A DNA stretch of 64,000 nucleotides from Metabacillus lacus (GTDB taxonomy: Bacteria > Bacillota > Bacilli > Bacillales > Bacillaceae). Within the stretch, counting starts at the first letter, position 1. Every line of letters begins with the position of its first letter. The stretch covers positions 1-64,000 of the forward strand of contig NZ_WKKI01000017.1 in assembly GCF_009674805.1 (NCBI RefSeq). The letters run 5' to 3'. Both the position numbers and the translations under genes were made by a program. This document shows, one piece after another, positions 33,853-46,920 of the stretch. The notes beneath the pieces were generated by a model. It was given only the letters and a program-made list of their open reading frames with translations, was not told the DNA's origin and made no database searches.

Positions 33853-33887
33853 AAAAAAAGACGGGCACGGAGCCCGTCTTTTTTTAT
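33853..33887 (-). terminator. Terminator after tuf
   Basis: AAGACGGGC, 5-base loop, GCCCGTCTT with T-runs on both sides. It separates the str operon from the S10 operon. Confidence 0.95.
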
Positions 33888-33898
33888 CTATTTACTGA

Positions 33899-35089
33899 TT
33901 ACTCAGTGATTGTAGCAACTACACCAGCGCCAACTGTGCGTCCGCCTTCACGGATTGAGAATTTAGTACCTTCTTCAATCGCGATTGGAGCGATAAGCTC
34001 AACTGTCATTTCGATGTTGTCACCAGGCATAACCATTTCTACACCTTCAGGAAGGTTGCAGATTCCAGTTACGTCAGTTGTACGGAAGTAGAACTGAGGG
34101 CGGTAGTTAGTGAAGAAAGGAGTATGACGTCCACCTTCTTCTTTAGATAGAACATAAACTTCAGCTTTGAACTTAGTGTGTGGAGTGATCGTTCCTGGCT
34201 TTGCAAGAACTTGTCCACGTTGGATGTCTTCACGTGCTACACCACGAAGAAGGGCACCAATGTTGTCACCAGCTTCAGCGAAGTCAAGAAGCTTACGGAA
34301 CATTTCTACACCTGTTACAGTAGTAGATTTTGGCTCTTCAGTGAAACCGATGATGTCGATTACTTCACCAACTTTAACTTGTCCACGCTCAACGCGTCCT
34401 GTAGCAACTGTTCCACGGCCAGTGATAGAGAATACATCCTCAACAGGCATCATGAATGGTTTTTCAGTGTCACGAGCTGGAGTTGGAATGTACTCGTCAA
34501 CAGCGTTCATAAGTTCAACGATTCTTTCTTCCCACTCTGCTTCTCCTTCAAGAGCTTTAAGAGCAGAACCTTTAATTACAGGGATGTCATCGCCTGGGAA
34601 GTCGTACTCAGAAAGAAGGTCACGTACTTCCATTTCTACTAGCTCAAGTAGTTCTTCGTCGTCTACCATGTCACATTTGTTCATAAATACAACAAGGTAA
34701 GGAACGCCTACCTGGCGGGAAAGAAGGATGTGCTCACGAGTCTGAGGCATTGGGCCGTCAGCAGCAGATACCACTAGGATACCGCCGTCCATTTGAGCAG
34801 CACCAGTGATCATGTTTTTAACATAGTCAGCATGTCCTGGGCAGTCAACGTGCGCATAGTGACGAGTTTCAGTTTCATATTCAACGTGTGCAGTAGAGAT
34901 TGTGATACCGCGCTCGCGCTCTTCCGGAGCAGCATCGATCATGTCGTATGCCATTGCAGCACCTTTACCGCTTCGCTTAGCAAGTACAGTTGTGATTGCA
35001 GCTGTTAATGTAGTTTTACCATGGTCAACGTGTCCAATTGTCCCGATATTGGCATGGGTTTTGGAACGGTCGAATTTTTCTTTACCCAT
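33899..35089 (-). CDS. tuf: Elongation factor Tu
   Basis: EF-Tu brings aminoacyl-tRNA to the ribosome. The GTPase motifs are [17 protein letters not shown] and NKCDMVDD, followed by two beta-barrel domains. 396 residues. It is the last gene of the str operon; the 111-base gap from fusA contains a perfect inverted repeat. Confidence 0.99.
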   Translation of the reverse strand: MGKEKFDRSKTHANIGTIGHVDHGKTTLTAAITTVLAKRSGKGAAMAYDMIDAAPEERERGITISTAHVEYETETRHYAHVDCPGHADYVKNMITGAAQMDGGILVVSAADGPMPQTREHILLSRQVGVPYLVVFMNKCDMVDDEELLELVEMEVRDLLSEYDFPGDDIPVIKGSALKALEGEAEWEERIVELMNAVDEYIPTPARDTEKPFMMPVEDVFSITGRGTVATGRVERGQVKVGEVIDIIGFTEEPKSTTVTGVEMFRKLLDFAEAGDNIGALLRGVAREDIQRGQVLAKPGTITPHTKFKAEVYVLSKEEGGRHTPFFTNYRPQFYFRTTDVTGICNLPEGVEMVMPGDNIEMTVELIAPIAIEEGTKFSIREGGRTVGAGVVATITE

Positions 35090-35130
35090 TCTAAAATCCT
35101 CCTTAGTGATGATATAAGTATATAGATTAT

Positions 35131-35156
35131 AGAAAGTGAAATTTCTTTCACTTTCT
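35131..35156 (-). repeat. Perfect 11-base inverted repeat before tuf
   Basis: AGAAAGTGAAA, 4-base loop, TTTCACTTTCT. On the minus strand it is followed by ATAATCTATATAC, not a T-run, so it is unlikely to be a full terminator. It lies 42 bases before the tuf start codon. Confidence 0.8.
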
Positions 35157-35200
35157 ATTTATACATAAGTAGTTATACTTCAATAAAGGTAGAAAATCAA

Positions 35201-37279
35201 TTATTCACCTTTATTTTTTTTGACAATTTCTTCAGAAATTGACTTTGGTACTTCTTCGTAGTGGTCGAAATGCATAGAGAATGTACCGCGTCCCTGCGTG
35301 TTTGAACGAAGGGCAGTTGCATATCCGAACATTTCAGAAAGTGGAACCATCGCACGAACAACTTGAGCGTTACCGCGAGCTTCCATACCTTCTACGCGTC
35401 CACGACGGGAAGTGATGTCACCCATAATGTCTCCCATGTACTCTTCAGGGATTACAACTTCAACTTTCATAACCGGCTCTAAAAGAACTGGGCTACATTT
35501 AGAAACTGCATTTTTAAGAGCTAGAGAAGCTGCTACTTTAAATGCCATTTCGTTGGAGTCAACATCATGGTAAGATCCGTCGAAAAGACGAGCCTTAACA
35601 TCGATTAGCGGATAACCGGCTAATACACCATTTTTCATTGAATCTTCAAGACCGGATTGTACTGCTGGAATATATTCACGAGGAACTACCCCACCAACGA
35701 TTCCGTTTTCGAATTCAAAGCCTTTGCCTTCTTCGTTTGGAGAGAATTCAATCCAAACGTGACCAAACTGACCGCGTCCACCTGACTGACGTACAAACTT
35801 ACCTTCAACCTGTGCAGACTGACGGAATGTTTCACGGTAGGCAACCTGCGGAGCACCAACATTTGCTTCAACTTTGAACTCACGTCTCATACGGTCAACA
35901 ATGATGTCAAGGTGAAGTTCACCCATACCGGAAATGATCGTTTGTCCAGTTTCAGGATCTGTATGTGCTTTGAAAGTTGGATCTTCTTCAGAAAGCTTTG
36001 TTAAAGCTGTAGACATTTTGTCTTGGTCAGCTTTAGATTTTGGTTCAACTGATAGAGAGATAACCGGCTCAGGGAATTCCATTGATTCCAGGATAACCAG
36101 GTTTTTCTCATCGCACAGAGTATCACCAGTAGTAGTATCTTTAAGACCTACCGCTGCAGCAATATCACCAGCATAAACAGTTGAGATTTCTTCACGAGAG
36201 TTAGCATGCATTTGCAGGATACGTCCTACACGCTCACGCTTGCCTTTCGTGGAGTTTTGTACGTATGAACCAGAGTTAAGGACACCTGAATATACGCGGA
36301 AGAATGTAAGCTTACCAACGTAAGGATCAGTCATAACCTTGAATGCAAGGGCAGAGAACGGACCTTCATCGCTGGATTCGCGTGTTACTTCTTCGTCACT
36401 GTCAGGAAGAATACCTTTAATAGCCGGAACATCAGTTGGAGCTGGAAGGTAGTCAAGAACAGCATCAAGCATTAGCTGAACACCTTTGTTCTTAAATGCT
36501 GATCCACAGATTACAGGGAAGAATTCAACGTTTACAGTACCTTTACGGATCGCAGCTTTGATCTCATCTACAGAGAACTCTTCACCTTCAAGGTATTTCA
36601 ACATAAGTTCTTCGTCAAGCTCTGCTACCGCTTCAATTAGTTTTCCACGGTATTCTTCTGCCTGCTCTTTGTACTCTTCAGGAATTTCTCTCGCATCTGT
36701 ACGAGTTCCAAGGTCATCTTCGTAGAAATATGCTACGTTTTCTACTAGGTCGATGATACCTTCGAATTGGTCTTCAGCACCGATAGGAAGCTGAATTGGG
36801 TGTGCATTTGCTTGCAAACGGTCATGGATAGTCCCTACAGAGTAAATGAAATCTGCACCGATTTTATCCATTTTGTTTACAAATACAACACGCGGTACAC
36901 CATAAGTAGTAGCCTGGCGCCAAACAGTTTCAGTTTGAGGCTCAACTCCGGATTGTGCATCCAGAACTGCTACTGCTCCATCAAGAACACGAAGGGAACG
37001 TTCAACTTCAACAGTGAAGTCTACGTGGCCCGGAGTATCAATGATGTTTACACGGTGGCCTTTCCACGAGGCTGTTGTAGCAGCAGAAGTGATCGTGATA
37101 CCACGTTCCTGCTCCTGCTCCATCCAGTCCATTTGAGAAGCACCCTCATGAGTTTCACCGATTTTGTGAATACGGCCAGTATAGTAAAGTACGCGTTCTG
37201 TTGTAGTCGTTTTACCGGCATCAATGTGAGCCATGATGCCGATATTCCGAGTATTTTCTAAGGAGAACTCTCTTGTCAT
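35201..37279 (-). CDS. fusA: Elongation factor G
   Basis: EF-G drives translocation and, with RRF, ribosome recycling. The five-domain protein has 692 residues with [21 protein letters not shown] and NKMDKIGAD in the G domain. It follows rpsG in the str operon. Confidence 0.99.
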   Translation of the reverse strand: MTREFSLENTRNIGIMAHIDAGKTTTTERVLYYTGRIHKIGETHEGASQMDWMEQEQERGITITSAATTASWKGHRVNIIDTPGHVDFTVEVERSLRVLDGAVAVLDAQSGVEPQTETVWRQATTYGVPRVVFVNKMDKIGADFIYSVGTIHDRLQANAHPIQLPIGAEDQFEGIIDLVENVAYFYEDDLGTRTDAREIPEEYKEQAEEYRGKLIEAVAELDEELMLKYLEGEEFSVDEIKAAIRKGTVNVEFFPVICGSAFKNKGVQLMLDAVLDYLPAPTDVPAIKGILPDSDEEVTRESSDEGPFSALAFKVMTDPYVGKLTFFRVYSGVLNSGSYVQNSTKGKRERVGRILQMHANSREEISTVYAGDIAAAVGLKDTTTGDTLCDEKNLVILESMEFPEPVISLSVEPKSKADQDKMSTALTKLSEEDPTFKAHTDPETGQTIISGMGELHLDIIVDRMRREFKVEANVGAPQVAYRETFRQSAQVEGKFVRQSGGRGQFGHVWIEFSPNEEGKGFEFENGIVGGVVPREYIPAVQSGLEDSMKNGVLAGYPLIDVKARLFDGSYHDVDSNEMAFKVAASLALKNAVSKCSPVLLEPVMKVEVVIPEEYMGDIMGDITSRRGRVEGMEARGNAQVVRAMVPLSEMFGYATALRSNTQGRGTFSMHFDHYEEVPKSISEEIVKKNKGE

Positions 37280-37333
37280 ATGGGTTTTTCTCCTTCCTCA
37301 AAAAGGAATATTAGTTTTAACGTATTATGAATC

Positions 37334-37804
37334 TTACCAGCGGTAATGAGCAAATGCTTTATTAGCTTCAGCCATTTTGTGTGTGTCTTCACGCTTTTTC
37401 ACAGATGCACCAGTGTTGTTTGCTGCATCAAGAATTTCGTTAGCAAGACGCTCTTCCATCGTTTTTTCTCCGCGAAGACGAGCATAGTTTACCAACCAGC
37501 GAAGACCTAGAGTAGTACGGCGCTCAGGACGCACTTCCACAGGTACTTGATAGTTTGCTCCACCTACACGGCGGGCTTTTACTTCAAGAACTGGCATGAT
37601 GTTTTTAAGAGCTTGTTCAAACACTTCCATAGGGTCGTTGCCTGTACGTTCTTTTACAGTAGCAAGCGCAGTATAAAGGATTGTTTGAGCAGTTCCTCTC
37701 TTACCATCGACCATGATTCTGTTGACTAAACGTGTAACAAGCTTTGAATTGTAAATCGGATCTGGCAAAACGTCTCTTTTTGTTACAGGACCTTTACGTG
37801 GCAT
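37334..37804 (-). CDS. rpsG: 30S ribosomal protein S7
   Basis: S7 nucleates 30S head assembly. 156 residues, [21 protein letters not shown] to [10 protein letters not shown]. It lies between rpsL and fusA. Confidence 0.99.
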   Translation of the reverse strand: MPRKGPVTKRDVLPDPIYNSKLVTRLVNRIMVDGKRGTAQTILYTALATVKERTGNDPMEVFEQALKNIMPVLEVKARRVGGANYQVPVEVRPERRTTLGLRWLVNYARLRGEKTMEERLANEILDAANNTGASVKKREDTHKMAEANKAFAHYRW

Positions 37805-37848
37805 GTTTGTTAGCCTCCCTTCCTTAAGTTTCCTTCTTTTTTAGTTCA

Positions 37849-38349
<501 letters not shown>

Positions 38350-38380
38350 CTAGTCTTATAGACTCTGCAAAAACAGGTTT

Positions 38381-38629
38381 TTATTCAATGATTGCTACAG
38401 TAGAGGCACCAACTTCTATGCCGCATGCTTTTCCAAGCTTCTTCATAGAAGGAACATTCAGGACCGGTATTTGTCTTTGCTGCGCTAATTGTATTACTTT
38501 AGAAGTAACTTTCGGATCAGCGTCTTCCGCAACGACCAGTTCCCTTACCTGATCATTCTTTAATGCTTTTACCGTTTGCTTTGTACCAACAATAATCTTT
38601 CTTGCCTGTGATACTTTTTCATAAGACAT
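38381..38629 (-). CDS. rplGB: L7Ae-family K-turn-binding ribosomal protein (YbxF)
   Basis: The ATG at 38629 follows GGAGG and gives 82 residues, [15 protein letters not shown] onward. It has the L7Ae fold signature of [21 protein letters not shown] in family form and [13 protein letters not shown]. In B. subtilis YbxF binds kink-turn RNA and associates with ribosomes. First gene of the str operon; the longer frame upstream runs over the promoter. Confidence 0.93.
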   Translation of the reverse strand: MSYEKVSQARKIIVGTKQTVKALKNDQVRELVVAEDADPKVTSKVIQLAQQRQIPVLNVPSMKKLGKACGIEVGASTVAIIE

Positions 38630-38679
38630 TTTTTGATATATCCTCCAAAGCAACAGGTTTCGATTTGAGCACCTTTGTA

Positions 38680-38709
38680 ATAGTAACATCCTAAGAGGAT
38701 GGATGTCAA
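38680..38709 (-). promoter_or_regulatory. Promoter of the str operon
   Basis: Minus-strand TTGACA, 18 bases, TACTAT, 50 bases before rplGB. The -35 lies inside the 3' arm of the hairpin at 38693-38749. Confidence 0.6.
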
Positions 38710-38749
38710 CCATGTATAAAATATTTTTTATACAAGACATCCACCTCTT
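38693..38749 (-). repeat. Long hairpin between rpoC and rplGB
   Basis: Outer arms GACATCCACCTCTT (38736-38749) and AAGAGGATGGATGTC (38693-38707) pair with one bulge; inside, TGTATAAAA and TTTTATACA form another perfect 9-base stem. It starts 15 bases after the rpoC stop. There is no T-run after the outer stem. Confidence 0.75.
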
Positions 38750-38764
38750 AACATGTTTTTTAGT

Positions 38765-41700
38765 TTATTCCACAGTAACTGTATCTTCTGCGCTTTGAGT
38801 TTCTGGAATCGGGTTGACTTTTCTGTATCTTTGCATACCAGTTCCAGCTGGAACAAGCTTACCTATGATAACATTTTCTTTCAAACCGAGAAGCTCATCA
38901 CGTTTTCCTTTAATTGCTGCATCTGTCAGGACACGCGTTGTTTCCTGGAATGATGCTGCAGAAAGGAATGAATCTGTTTCAAGCGATGCTTTTGTAATAC
39001 CGAGAAGAACCGGACGGCCTGATGCAGGTCGTTTTCCTTCCAGGAGCACCTTTTTGTTTGCATCTGTAAACTGGTGAATATCCAGCAGCGAGCCAGGCAG
39101 TACGTCAGTATCTCCCGCATCAGACACTCTTACTTTTCTAAGCATCTGGCGAACCATTACTTCCACGTGCTTATCGCCGATTTCAACACCCTGCATACGG
39201 TATACCTTTTGAACTTCTCTCAGCAGGTATTCCTGTACGGCATTTAAATCTTTTACTTTCAGCAATTCTTTCGGATCTATAGAACCTTCTGTCAGTTCCT
39301 GCCCTCTTTCAACAGTGTCGCCTTCGGTTACTTTCAGGCGTGCATTGTATGGAGCAGTATAAGAACGTGATTCCACATCGTTTTGCACAACGATCTCCTG
39401 CTGTTTGTCACGTACTTCCGTAAGCGAAACAACTGTGCCCTCAATTTCAGAAATCGTTGCCTGCCCTTTAGGATTACGCGCTTCAAACAACTCCTGGATA
39501 CGAGGAAGACCTTGTGTGATATCGTCTCCGGCTACTCCGCCTGTATGGAACGTACGCATTGTAAGCTGTGTTCCCGGCTCTCCGATAGACTGTGCTGCGA
39601 TGATTCCAACAGCTTCACCAACTTCAACGTCCGAACCTGTCGCAAGGTTGCGGCCGTAGCATTTTTTACATACACCATGACGGGTGTTACAAGTAAATGC
39701 AGAGCGGATCCATACTTCTTCAATGCCTGCTTCAGTGATTTCAACTGCCAGGTCTTCAGTAATCAATTCGTTTTCACCCATGATTACTTCACCGGTTTGG
39801 GGATGCTTGATTGTTTTTCTGGAGAAACGTCCAATTAAACGTTCGTCCAAACGCTCAATAACCTCTGTTCCTTCTTTAATGGCAGCTGCAAGGATTCCTC
39901 TGTCAGTTCCACAGTCATCGTCACGGATAATAACATCCTGTGCAACATCCACAAGTCGTCTTGTAAGATAACCTGAGTCAGCTGTTTTCAGGGCTGTATC
40001 GGCTAGACCTTTACGCGCTCCATGAGTGGAGATAAAGTACTCGAGAACTGTCAGACCTTCACGGAAACTTGACTTGATCGGAAGCTCAATGATACGTCCG
40101 GCCGGGTTCGCCATAAGTCCGCGCATACCCGCAAGCTGGGTAAAGTTGGATGCGTTACCACGGGCTCCGGAATCACTCATCATAAAGATTGGGTTGCTTA
40201 CATCAAGGGTCGCCATCAGCTTGCCCTGAATCGTATCCTTCGCCGCACTCCAGATTGAGATAACACGCTCATAGCGTTCATCTTCGGTGATTAGACCGCG
40301 TCTGAACTGCTTTAATATGTTATCTACCCTTTCCTGTGCTTCTTTCAGGATTTCCTGCTTTTCAGCCAGAACGATGATATCAGATACACCAACAGTAATA
40401 CCTGCTTTTGTAGAGTATCTGAATCCAAGATCTTTCAGGCGGTCCAGCATTTTTGATGTTTCTGTGATCTGGAAGCTTTTGAAAATCTGAGCAATTATCT
40501 CGCCTAGTACTCCCTTTTTGAAAGGGTCAATGACTTCCTGGGCTTCTATAAATTCTTTAACGTTTACTGTCGGCTCAATAAAATATTTCTCAGGCATCTT
40601 TTCTTCAATATTCAACTTCGTCGGCTCATTCATGTACGGGAATGATCTAGGAAGAATCTCGTTGAAGATCAGTTTTCCAACTGTAGTGACAAGAAGCATT
40701 TTATTTTGCTCTTCAGTGAATGTTTCATTGTTTAATGATCCGGCATGAACGGCTACCCTTGTATGAAGGTGGGCATATCCAGTCTGGTATGCAGTCAGCG
40801 CTTCATTTGTATCCTTAAATATCATGCCTTCCCCGATTGCTCCCTCACGCTCCATAGTCAGGTAGTAGTTACCTAGAACCATATCCTGTGATGGTGTAAC
40901 AACCGGTTTTCCATCCTTAGGATTCAGGATGTTCTGAGCAGCCAGCATTAGTATTCTTGCTTCCGCCTGTGCTTCTGCAGCAAGAGGCACGTGAACCGCC
41001 ATCTGGTCACCGTCAAAGTCAGCGTTGTATGCTGTACATACAAGCGGGTGAAGACGGATGGCTCGGCCTTCTACAAGCGTTGGTTCGAATGCCTGGATGC
41101 CAAGTCTGTGAAGAGTAGGTGCGCGGTTTAATAGAACCGGATGCTCCTTAATGACAGACTCAAGTACATCCCACACTTCAGGCTGTACACGCTCAATTTT
41201 GCGCTTTGCACTCTTGATGTTATGTGCAAGGCCTTTTTCAACAAGCTCTTTCATGACGAAAGGCTTGAACAGCTCAAGTGCCATTTCCTTCGGCAGTCCG
41301 CATTGATACATTTTCAGGTTTGGACCAACGACGATAACTGAACGGCCTGAGTAGTCAACACGCTTACCGAGAAGGTTTTGACGGAAACGTCCCTGCTTTC
41401 CTTTCAGCATATGAGAAAGAGATTTAAGAGGACGGTTACCCGGTCCTGTAACAGGACGGCCGCGTCTTCCGTTATCAATCAGGGCATCAACTGCTTCCTG
41501 AAGCATACGCTTCTCATTTTGAACGATGATGCTTGGAGCACCAAGATCCAACAGACGCTTTAAGCGGTTATTACGGTTAATAACACGGCGGTACAAATCA
41601 TTCAAGTCAGAAGTCGCAAAGCGTCCTCCGTCAAGCTGTACCATCGGACGCAGCTCAGGCGGTATAACAGGAAGCACATCAAGAATCATCCAGAAAGGCT

Positions 41701-42364
41701 CATTGCCTGAGTTACGGAATGCTTCGAGTACTTCCAGCCTTTTAATCGCTCTTGTACGACGCTGGCCCTGGGAAGTTTTCAGTTCTTCTTTCAGCTGCTC
41801 AACATCTTTGTCCAGATCAATGTCCTGCAAAAGCTTTTTAATCGCTTCTGCTCCCATTGCAGCCTGGAAAGTAGCACCATACTTATCACGGTATGCACGG
41901 TACTCCTTTTCAGAAAGAAGCTGTTTCTTGTCAAGAGGTGTATCTCCCGGTTCTGTCACAACATAGGAAGCAAAGTAGATCACTTCCTCCAAAGCACGAG
42001 GGGACATGTCAAGTACAAGTCCCATTCGGCTTGGAATTCCTTTGAAGTACCAGATGTGAGACACAGGGGCAGCAAGCTCAATGTGCCCCATACGTTCACG
42101 GCGGACTTTCGCCCTCGTTACTTCTACTCCGCATCTGTCACAAACAACGCCTTTATAACGGACGCGTTTATATTTGCCGCAATGGCATTCCCAGTCTTTT
42201 TGTGGACCGAAGATGCGTTCACAGAAAAGTCCGTCCTTTTCCGGTTTTAGAGTACGATAATTTATTGTTTCTGGCTTCTTTACTTCACCAAAAGACCATG
42301 AACGAATCTTATCTGGTGATGCAAGACCAATGCTCATATACTCAAAATTATTTACATCTAGCAA
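38765..42364 (-). CDS. rpoC: DNA-directed RNA polymerase beta' subunit
   Basis: The catalytic subunit with [14 protein letters not shown] holding the Mg-binding aspartates, the zinc-binding [20 protein letters not shown] near the N-terminus and a second zinc site [13 protein letters not shown]. It starts at a TTG (42364), as in B. subtilis, after GGGAGG. 1199 residues. Confidence 0.99.
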   Translation of the reverse strand: MLDVNNFEYMSIGLASPDKIRSWSFGEVKKPETINYRTLKPEKDGLFCERIFGPQKDWECHCGKYKRVRYKGVVCDRCGVEVTRAKVRRERMGHIELAAPVSHIWYFKGIPSRMGLVLDMSPRALEEVIYFASYVVTEPGDTPLDKKQLLSEKEYRAYRDKYGATFQAAMGAEAIKKLLQDIDLDKDVEQLKEELKTSQGQRRTRAIKRLEVLEAFRNSGNEPFWMILDVLPVIPPELRPMVQLDGGRFATSDLNDLYRRVINRNNRLKRLLDLGAPSIIVQNEKRMLQEAVDALIDNGRRGRPVTGPGNRPLKSLSHMLKGKQGRFRQNLLGKRVDYSGRSVIVVGPNLKMYQCGLPKEMALELFKPFVMKELVEKGLAHNIKSAKRKIERVQPEVWDVLESVIKEHPVLLNRAPTLHRLGIQAFEPTLVEGRAIRLHPLVCTAYNADFDGDQMAVHVPLAAEAQAEARILMLAAQNILNPKDGKPVVTPSQDMVLGNYYLTMEREGAIGEGMIFKDTNEALTAYQTGYAHLHTRVAVHAGSLNNETFTEEQNKMLLVTTVGKLIFNEILPRSFPYMNEPTKLNIEEKMPEKYFIEPTVNVKEFIEAQEVIDPFKKGVLGEIIAQIFKSFQITETSKMLDRLKDLGFRYSTKAGITVGVSDIIVLAEKQEILKEAQERVDNILKQFRRGLITEDERYERVISIWSAAKDTIQGKLMATLDVSNPIFMMSDSGARGNASNFTQLAGMRGLMANPAGRIIELPIKSSFREGLTVLEYFISTHGARKGLADTALKTADSGYLTRRLVDVAQDVIIRDDDCGTDRGILAAAIKEGTEVIERLDERLIGRFSRKTIKHPQTGEVIMGENELITEDLAVEITEAGIEEVWIRSAFTCNTRHGVCKKCYGRNLATGSDVEVGEAVGIIAAQSIGEPGTQLTMRTFHTGGVAGDDITQGLPRIQELFEARNPKGQATISEIEGTVVSLTEVRDKQQEIVVQNDVESRSYTAPYNARLKVTEGDTVERGQELTEGSIDPKELLKVKDLNAVQEYLLREVQKVYRMQGVEIGDKHVEVMVRQMLRKVRVSDAGDTDVLPGSLLDIHQFTDANKKVLLEGKRPASGRPVLLGITKASLETDSFLSAASFQETTRVLTDAAIKGKRDELLGLKENVIIGKLVPAGTGMQRYRKVNPIPETQSAEDTVTVE

Positions 42365-42413
42365 GGGGCCTACCTCCCTTTTGATCTGCGGGTTTTACCC
42401 TGTTTGCCTAAAG

Positions 42414-45400
42414 TTATTCCTTAGTGACTGTTTCTCTTTCAACGCTTGTTTCCACTAGTTCACCATTTTGGTTTAGTGAAATTCCGTCGCCTTGCTGCCC
42501 TTCTTCTTCATCTTCAAGATCTCTCATCTCAATTTCCTTCTCATCGCCGGAAAGGATTTTAACATCCATCCCCAAGCTTTGAAGTTCTTTGATAAGAACC
42601 TTGAATGATTCAGGAACACCAGGTTCTGGAACGTTTTCGCCTTTTACGATTGCTTCGTATGTTTTCACACGGCCTACAACGTCATCAGATTTCACAGTTA
42701 ATATTTCTTGAAGTGTATATGCAGCACCATAAGCTTCGAGCGCCCAAACCTCCATCTCACCAAAACGCTGTCCGCCGAATTGTGCTTTTCCGCCAAGCGG
42801 CTGCTGCGTAACAAGTGAGTATGGTCCAGTTGAACGCGCATGCAGCTTGTCATCAACCATGTGCGCAAGTTTAATCATGTACATGACACCGACAGATACG
42901 CGGTTATCAAACGCTTCTCCTGTACGGCCATCGTAAAGAACTGTTTTGGCATCTCTCGCCATTCCAGCTTCTTCAAGAGTGGACCACACATCTTCCTCAC
43001 GGGCTCCGTCAAATACGGAAGATGCAACATGGATGCCCAGCTGGCGTGCAGCCATTCCCAGATGCAGTTCCAATACCTGCCCGATATTCATACGGGACGG
43101 TACCCCAAGCGGATTTAACATGATATCAACCGGAGTTCCGTCTGGAAGATACGGCATATCTTCTTCCGGAAGGATACGGGAGATAACACCCTTGTTTCCA
43201 TGTCGTCCTGCCATTTTATCTCCTTCAGAAATTTTACGTTTCTGAACAATGTAAGCACGGACAAGCTGGTTTACACCAGGAGGAAGTTCATCGCCGTCTT
43301 CACGGTTGAACACTTTCACGTCCAGTACAATACCGCCGCCTCCATGAGGAACACGAAGAGATGTATCGCGTACTTCTCTAGCTTTTTCACCGAAGATTGC
43401 ATGAAGCAGGCGCTCTTCTGCAGTCAGCTCCGTAACTCCCTTAGGCGTTACTTTACCTACAAGCAGATCGCCGTCTTTCACTTCTGCCCCTACACGGATA
43501 ATTCCTCTGTCATCAAGGTTGCGAAGTGCATCTTCCCCAACGTTTGGAATGTCACGTGTAATTTCTTCAGGACCAAGCTTTGTATCACGGGATTCTGATT
43601 CATATTCTTCAATATGGATAGATGTATAAACATCGTCTTTTACCAGACGCTCGCTCATAATGATCGCATCTTCGTAGTTATAGCCGTCCCATGTCATGAA
43701 CGCTACAAGCACGTTGCGGCCAAGAGCCAATTCGCCTTTTTCCATTGATGGGCCGTCTGCAAGGATTTCTCCTTTTACTACCTCATCGCCTTCGCTTACA
43801 ATCGGGCGCTGGTTGTAGCATGTACCCTGGTTCGAACGGATGAATTTTTGCAGGCTGTAACGGTCAAGGTTTCCTTTGACAGTGCTGCCGTCTACTTCAT
43901 CATATCTTCTTACCCAGACATTTTTCGCTTCTACTTTTTCAACAACGCCCGGATATTTACAAATGACTGCCGCACCTGAATCCTTGGCAGATACATACTC
44001 CATGCCGGTTCCAACAATTGGAGCTTCCGGATTCATAAGAGGTACTGCCTGACGCTGCATGTTTGCTCCCATTAGGGCACGGTTGGAGTCATCGTTTTCC
44101 AGGAACGGTATACAAGCTGTCGCAGCTGATACTACCTGTTTAGGAGAAACGTCCATATAATCGACGCGGTCTCTGATAACAACAGTGTTCTCACCGCGGA
44201 AACGGGCTACGATATCTGAATCAAGGAAAGAGCCGTCGTCATCCAGGCGCGCATTGGCCTGTGCAACTACGTAGTTATCCTCTTCATCAGCTGTCAGGTA
44301 ATCTATTCTTGATGTTACTTTTCCAGTCTCAGGATCTACTCTTCGGTACGGAGTTTCAATAAACCCGAATCTGTTTACTTTCGCAAAGCTGGAAAGTGAG
44401 TTGATCAAACCGATGTTTGGACCCTCTGGAGTTTCAATCGGACACATACGGCCATAGTGGGAGTAGTGAACGTCACGGACTTCAAATCCGGCGCGTTCAC
44501 GAGTCAGCCCACCAGGTCCCAATGCAGACAAACGTCTCTTATGCGTAAGCTCAGCAAGCGGGTTTGTCTGATCCATGAACTGTGAAAGCTGGGAGCTTCC
44601 AAAGAACTCTTTTATAGATGCAATTACAGGCCTGATGTTGATTAACTGCTGCGGTGTAATTGTGTTTGTATCTTGAATGGACATTCTTTCGCGTACAACA
44701 CGCTCCATACGGGACAGACCGATACGGAACTGATTTTGAAGAAGCTCTCCTACAGAACGGAGGCGTCGGTTGCCCAGATGATCAATATCATCTGTATCCC
44801 CTACTCCATGCAGCAAATTGAAGAAGTAGCTGATAGAAGAAAGGATATCTGCAGGTGTGATGTTTTTAACGCCTTCTTCGATATAGGCATTGCCAATCAC
44901 GTTTATCTCCTGCTCGCCTTCAGGGTCGTTAGGAGAATAGATTTTAATGGACTGCAGAAGTACTTCATTCTCGACTACTCCGCCGGCAGGATCAAGCTTT
45001 TTGAAGCCTACGCCGCTTTCAAGATTCGGAATGATGCGGTCGAGCGTTCTTCTGTCTATTAAAGTTCCTTTTTCCGCAATAATTTCGCCAGTTTCTCCGT
45101 CTGCTAGAGTTTCAGCAAGACGCTGGTTGAATAAGCGGTTTTTAATATGAAGCTTTTTGTTGATTTTGTAGCGTCCTACACTTGCAAGATCATAACGCTT
45201 AGGATCAAAAAATCTTGATTCTAGCAAGCTCTTTGCATTGTCCACTGTAGGCGGTTCGCCAGGGCGGAGTCGCTCATAAATCTCCAGCAGCGCTTTTTCA
45301 GAGCTTTCTGTATTGTCTTTATCAAGTGTATTGCGCAGATATTCGTTTTCGCCAAACAGATCGATGATTTCTTGATCAGAGCCAAACCCAAGGGCACGCA

Positions 45401-45986
45401 AAAGAACCGTAACCGGCAATTTTCTTGTGCGGTCGATGCGGACATAAACCACATCTTTTGCATCTGTTTCATATTCTAGCCATGCACCGCGGTTTGGAAT
45501 GACTGTCGCAGAGAAGCCTCTTTTACCATTTTTATCGACTTTACCGCTGTAATAAACGCTCGGTGAACGCACTAATTGAGAAACAATTACACGCTCTGCA
45601 CCGTTGATGACGAATGTACCTGTTTCAGTCATCAATGGGAAATCTCCCATGAAAACATCCTGGTCTTTTACTTCACCAGTTTCTTTGTTAATTAGACGGA
45701 CTTTCACTCGCAAAGGTGCAGAATAAGTGACATCACGCTCTTTTGATTCTTCAACAGAGTATTTTGGCTCACCTAAACTATAGTCAATAAATTCTAGCGA
45801 GAGGTTACCAGTGAAATCTTCAATTGGAGAAATATCTTGAAACATTTCTCTCAGACCCTCATCAAGAAACCACTGATATGAAGAGGTTTGAATTTCAATG
45901 AGATTTGGTAAGTCTAAAACTTCGCTAATACGTGCATAACTTCTGCGTTGGCGGTGTCGTCCATACTGAACTAGTTGACCTGTCAA
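42414..45986 (-). CDS. rpoB: DNA-directed RNA polymerase beta subunit
   Basis: Beta subunit of RNA polymerase. The rifampicin region reads [30 protein letters not shown], wild type (given here in family form). I choose the TTG at 45986 as start: GAGGGGTGA lies at the right distance and the protein then begins (M)[14 protein letters not shown] as in B. subtilis. A GTG three codons earlier is part of the ribosome site. The acidic C-terminal tail differs from B. subtilis. Confidence 0.98.
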   Translation of the reverse strand: MTGQLVQYGRHRQRRSYARISEVLDLPNLIEIQTSSYQWFLDEGLREMFQDISPIEDFTGNLSLEFIDYSLGEPKYSVEESKERDVTYSAPLRVKVRLINKETGEVKDQDVFMGDFPLMTETGTFVINGAERVIVSQLVRSPSVYYSGKVDKNGKRGFSATVIPNRGAWLEYETDAKDVVYVRIDRTRKLPVTVLLRALGFGSDQEIIDLFGENEYLRNTLDKDNTESSEKALLEIYERLRPGEPPTVDNAKSLLESRFFDPKRYDLASVGRYKINKKLHIKNRLFNQRLAETLADGETGEIIAEKGTLIDRRTLDRIIPNLESGVGFKKLDPAGGVVENEVLLQSIKIYSPNDPEGEQEINVIGNAYIEEGVKNITPADILSSISYFFNLLHGVGDTDDIDHLGNRRLRSVGELLQNQFRIGLSRMERVVRERMSIQDTNTITPQQLINIRPVIASIKEFFGSSQLSQFMDQTNPLAELTHKRRLSALGPGGLTRERAGFEVRDVHYSHYGRMCPIETPEGPNIGLINSLSSFAKVNRFGFIETPYRRVDPETGKVTSRIDYLTADEEDNYVVAQANARLDDDGSFLDSDIVARFRGENTVVIRDRVDYMDVSPKQVVSAATACIPFLENDDSNRALMGANMQRQAVPLMNPEAPIVGTGMEYVSAKDSGAAVICKYPGVVEKVEAKNVWVRRYDEVDGSTVKGNLDRYSLQKFIRSNQGTCYNQRPIVSEGDEVVKGEILADGPSMEKGELALGRNVLVAFMTWDGYNYEDAIIMSERLVKDDVYTSIHIEEYESESRDTKLGPEEITRDIPNVGEDALRNLDDRGIIRVGAEVKDGDLLVGKVTPKGVTELTAEERLLHAIFGEKAREVRDTSLRVPHGGGGIVLDVKVFNREDGDELPPGVNQLVRAYIVQKRKISEGDKMAGRHGNKGVISRILPEEDMPYLPDGTPVDIMLNPLGVPSRMNIGQVLELHLGMAARQLGIHVASSVFDGAREEDVWSTLEEAGMARDAKTVLYDGRTGEAFDNRVSVGVMYMIKLAHMVDDKLHARSTGPYSLVTQQPLGGKAQFGGQRFGEMEVWALEAYGAAYTLQEILTVKSDDVVGRVKTYEAIVKGENVPEPGVPESFKVLIKELQSLGMDVKILSGDEKEIEMRDLEDEEEGQQGDGISLNQNGELVETSVERETVTKE

Positions 45987-46061
45987 CTGATTCACCCCTC
46001 AAATCATGCATTTTATTTTTCGTAATAGAATTGGACAGATCAGTTCCAAAACTATTACAAT

Positions 46062-46101
46062 TTAAAAAACAAAAAAGAAAAAGGGTTTTCAAATAAAAAC
46101 C
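46062..46101 (-). terminator. Terminator-like hairpin in the rpoB leader
   Basis: GGTTTT, 6-base loop, AAAACC (minus-strand sense) followed by CTTTTTCTTTTTTGTTTTTT. It lies between the candidate rpoB promoter and rpoB, so it may be an attenuator, or it may end ybxB transcripts. Confidence 0.65.
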
Positions 46102-46213
46102 ACAGTCCCTTTATCGTACTTTTTATTTTATAAGTCTTTCCAGCCAAACCAATTTTATACATTATGTATAGAAAATTAGTCACTTATGGAATTATACATC
46201 TTGGCATTATATA

Positions 46214-46242
46214 ATGCTAACATAGCCCCATATACCAGTCAA
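46214..46242 (-). promoter_or_regulatory. Candidate rpoB promoter
   Basis: Minus-strand TTGACT, 17 bases, TAGCAT, overlapping the end of ybxB. A perfect palindrome GCATTATATAATGC (46204-46217) overlaps the -10. Confidence 0.5.
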
Positions 46243-46841
46243 GATTTTTTTGCTTTGATTATAAAATAACCTTTATCCTTGTTTACAACTTCCGCTTCAC
46301 CAAACAAATCGTTTAATTTATCAAGCGCGGATGGAGCACCTTGCTTTTTCTGGATGACAATCCATAATTCACCGCGGGGATGCAATTGATGAAAGCTTTT
46401 TTCAAAGATTTCATGAACAACTTTTTTGCCGGCTCTAATCGGCGGATTTGATAAGATAGCAGCATACTTTTTGCCGGCGGTCTGCTCCAGAAGATTGCTT
46501 TGATAAATACGTACATTGCGAATGTTATTCTTCTCCGCATTATCTTTTGCAAGTTGTATTGCACGCTCATTGATATCCACCATCTCAATCAATGAATCAG
46601 GGAATTCCGCAGCAAGTGAAATTCCGATTGGCCCGTACCCGCAGCCAACATCCAGAAGATCTCCCTCAGCGTCAGGAAAAATAAATGATTCAATCAGCAG
46701 CCGCGAACCAAAGTCCACTTCATTTTTTGAAAAGACGCCGCGATCACTTTGAAAAACAAATGGCTTGCCTCTTAAAGTGAATTCCCAGGTTTTTCGTTCA
46801 CTTTTCACACTTGGTTTTTCGGAGTAATAATGGTCACTCAT
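46239..46841 (-). CDS. ybxB: RsmC-like class I methyltransferase (YbxB)
   Basis: A SAM-dependent methyltransferase with LLDVGCGYGPIG for SAM binding and the catalytic NPPIR motif typical of RsmC/RlmG-type guanine N2-methyltransferases acting on rRNA. 200 residues, close to the Bacillus YbxB that lies between rplL and rpoB. The RNA target is not proven. Confidence 0.9.
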   Translation of the reverse strand: MSDHYYSEKPSVKSERKTWEFTLRGKPFVFQSDRGVFSKNEVDFGSRLLIESFIFPDAEGDLLDVGCGYGPIGISLAAEFPDSLIEMVDINERAIQLAKDNAEKNNIRNVRIYQSNLLEQTAGKKYAAILSNPPIRAGKKVVHEIFEKSFHQLHPRGELWIVIQKKQGAPSALDKLNDLFGEAEVVNKDKGYFIIKAKKS

Positions 46842-46880
46842 TTTTTATTCCTCCCGCAAGGAGATTTCATTTCAATACGA

Positions 46881-46910
46881 ATAAAAAAGCCCGCTACTGA
46901 CAGCGAGCTT
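46881..46910 (-). terminator. Terminator after rplL
   Basis: AAGCTCGCT, loop, AGCGGGCTT followed on the minus strand by TTTTATT. It lies just past the rplL stop. Confidence 0.8.
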
Positions 46911-46920
46911 TTCTTTTACA

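Noticed and set aside
34167-34700. Long plus-strand frame antisense to tuf
   Set aside because: Its Ser/Thr-rich composition is typical of an antisense shadow of a high-bias gene. No ribosome site or promoter supports it.
35131-35156. Inverted repeat as a full terminator of fusA
   Set aside because: No U-run follows the stem, and tuf lies close downstream without a clear promoter.
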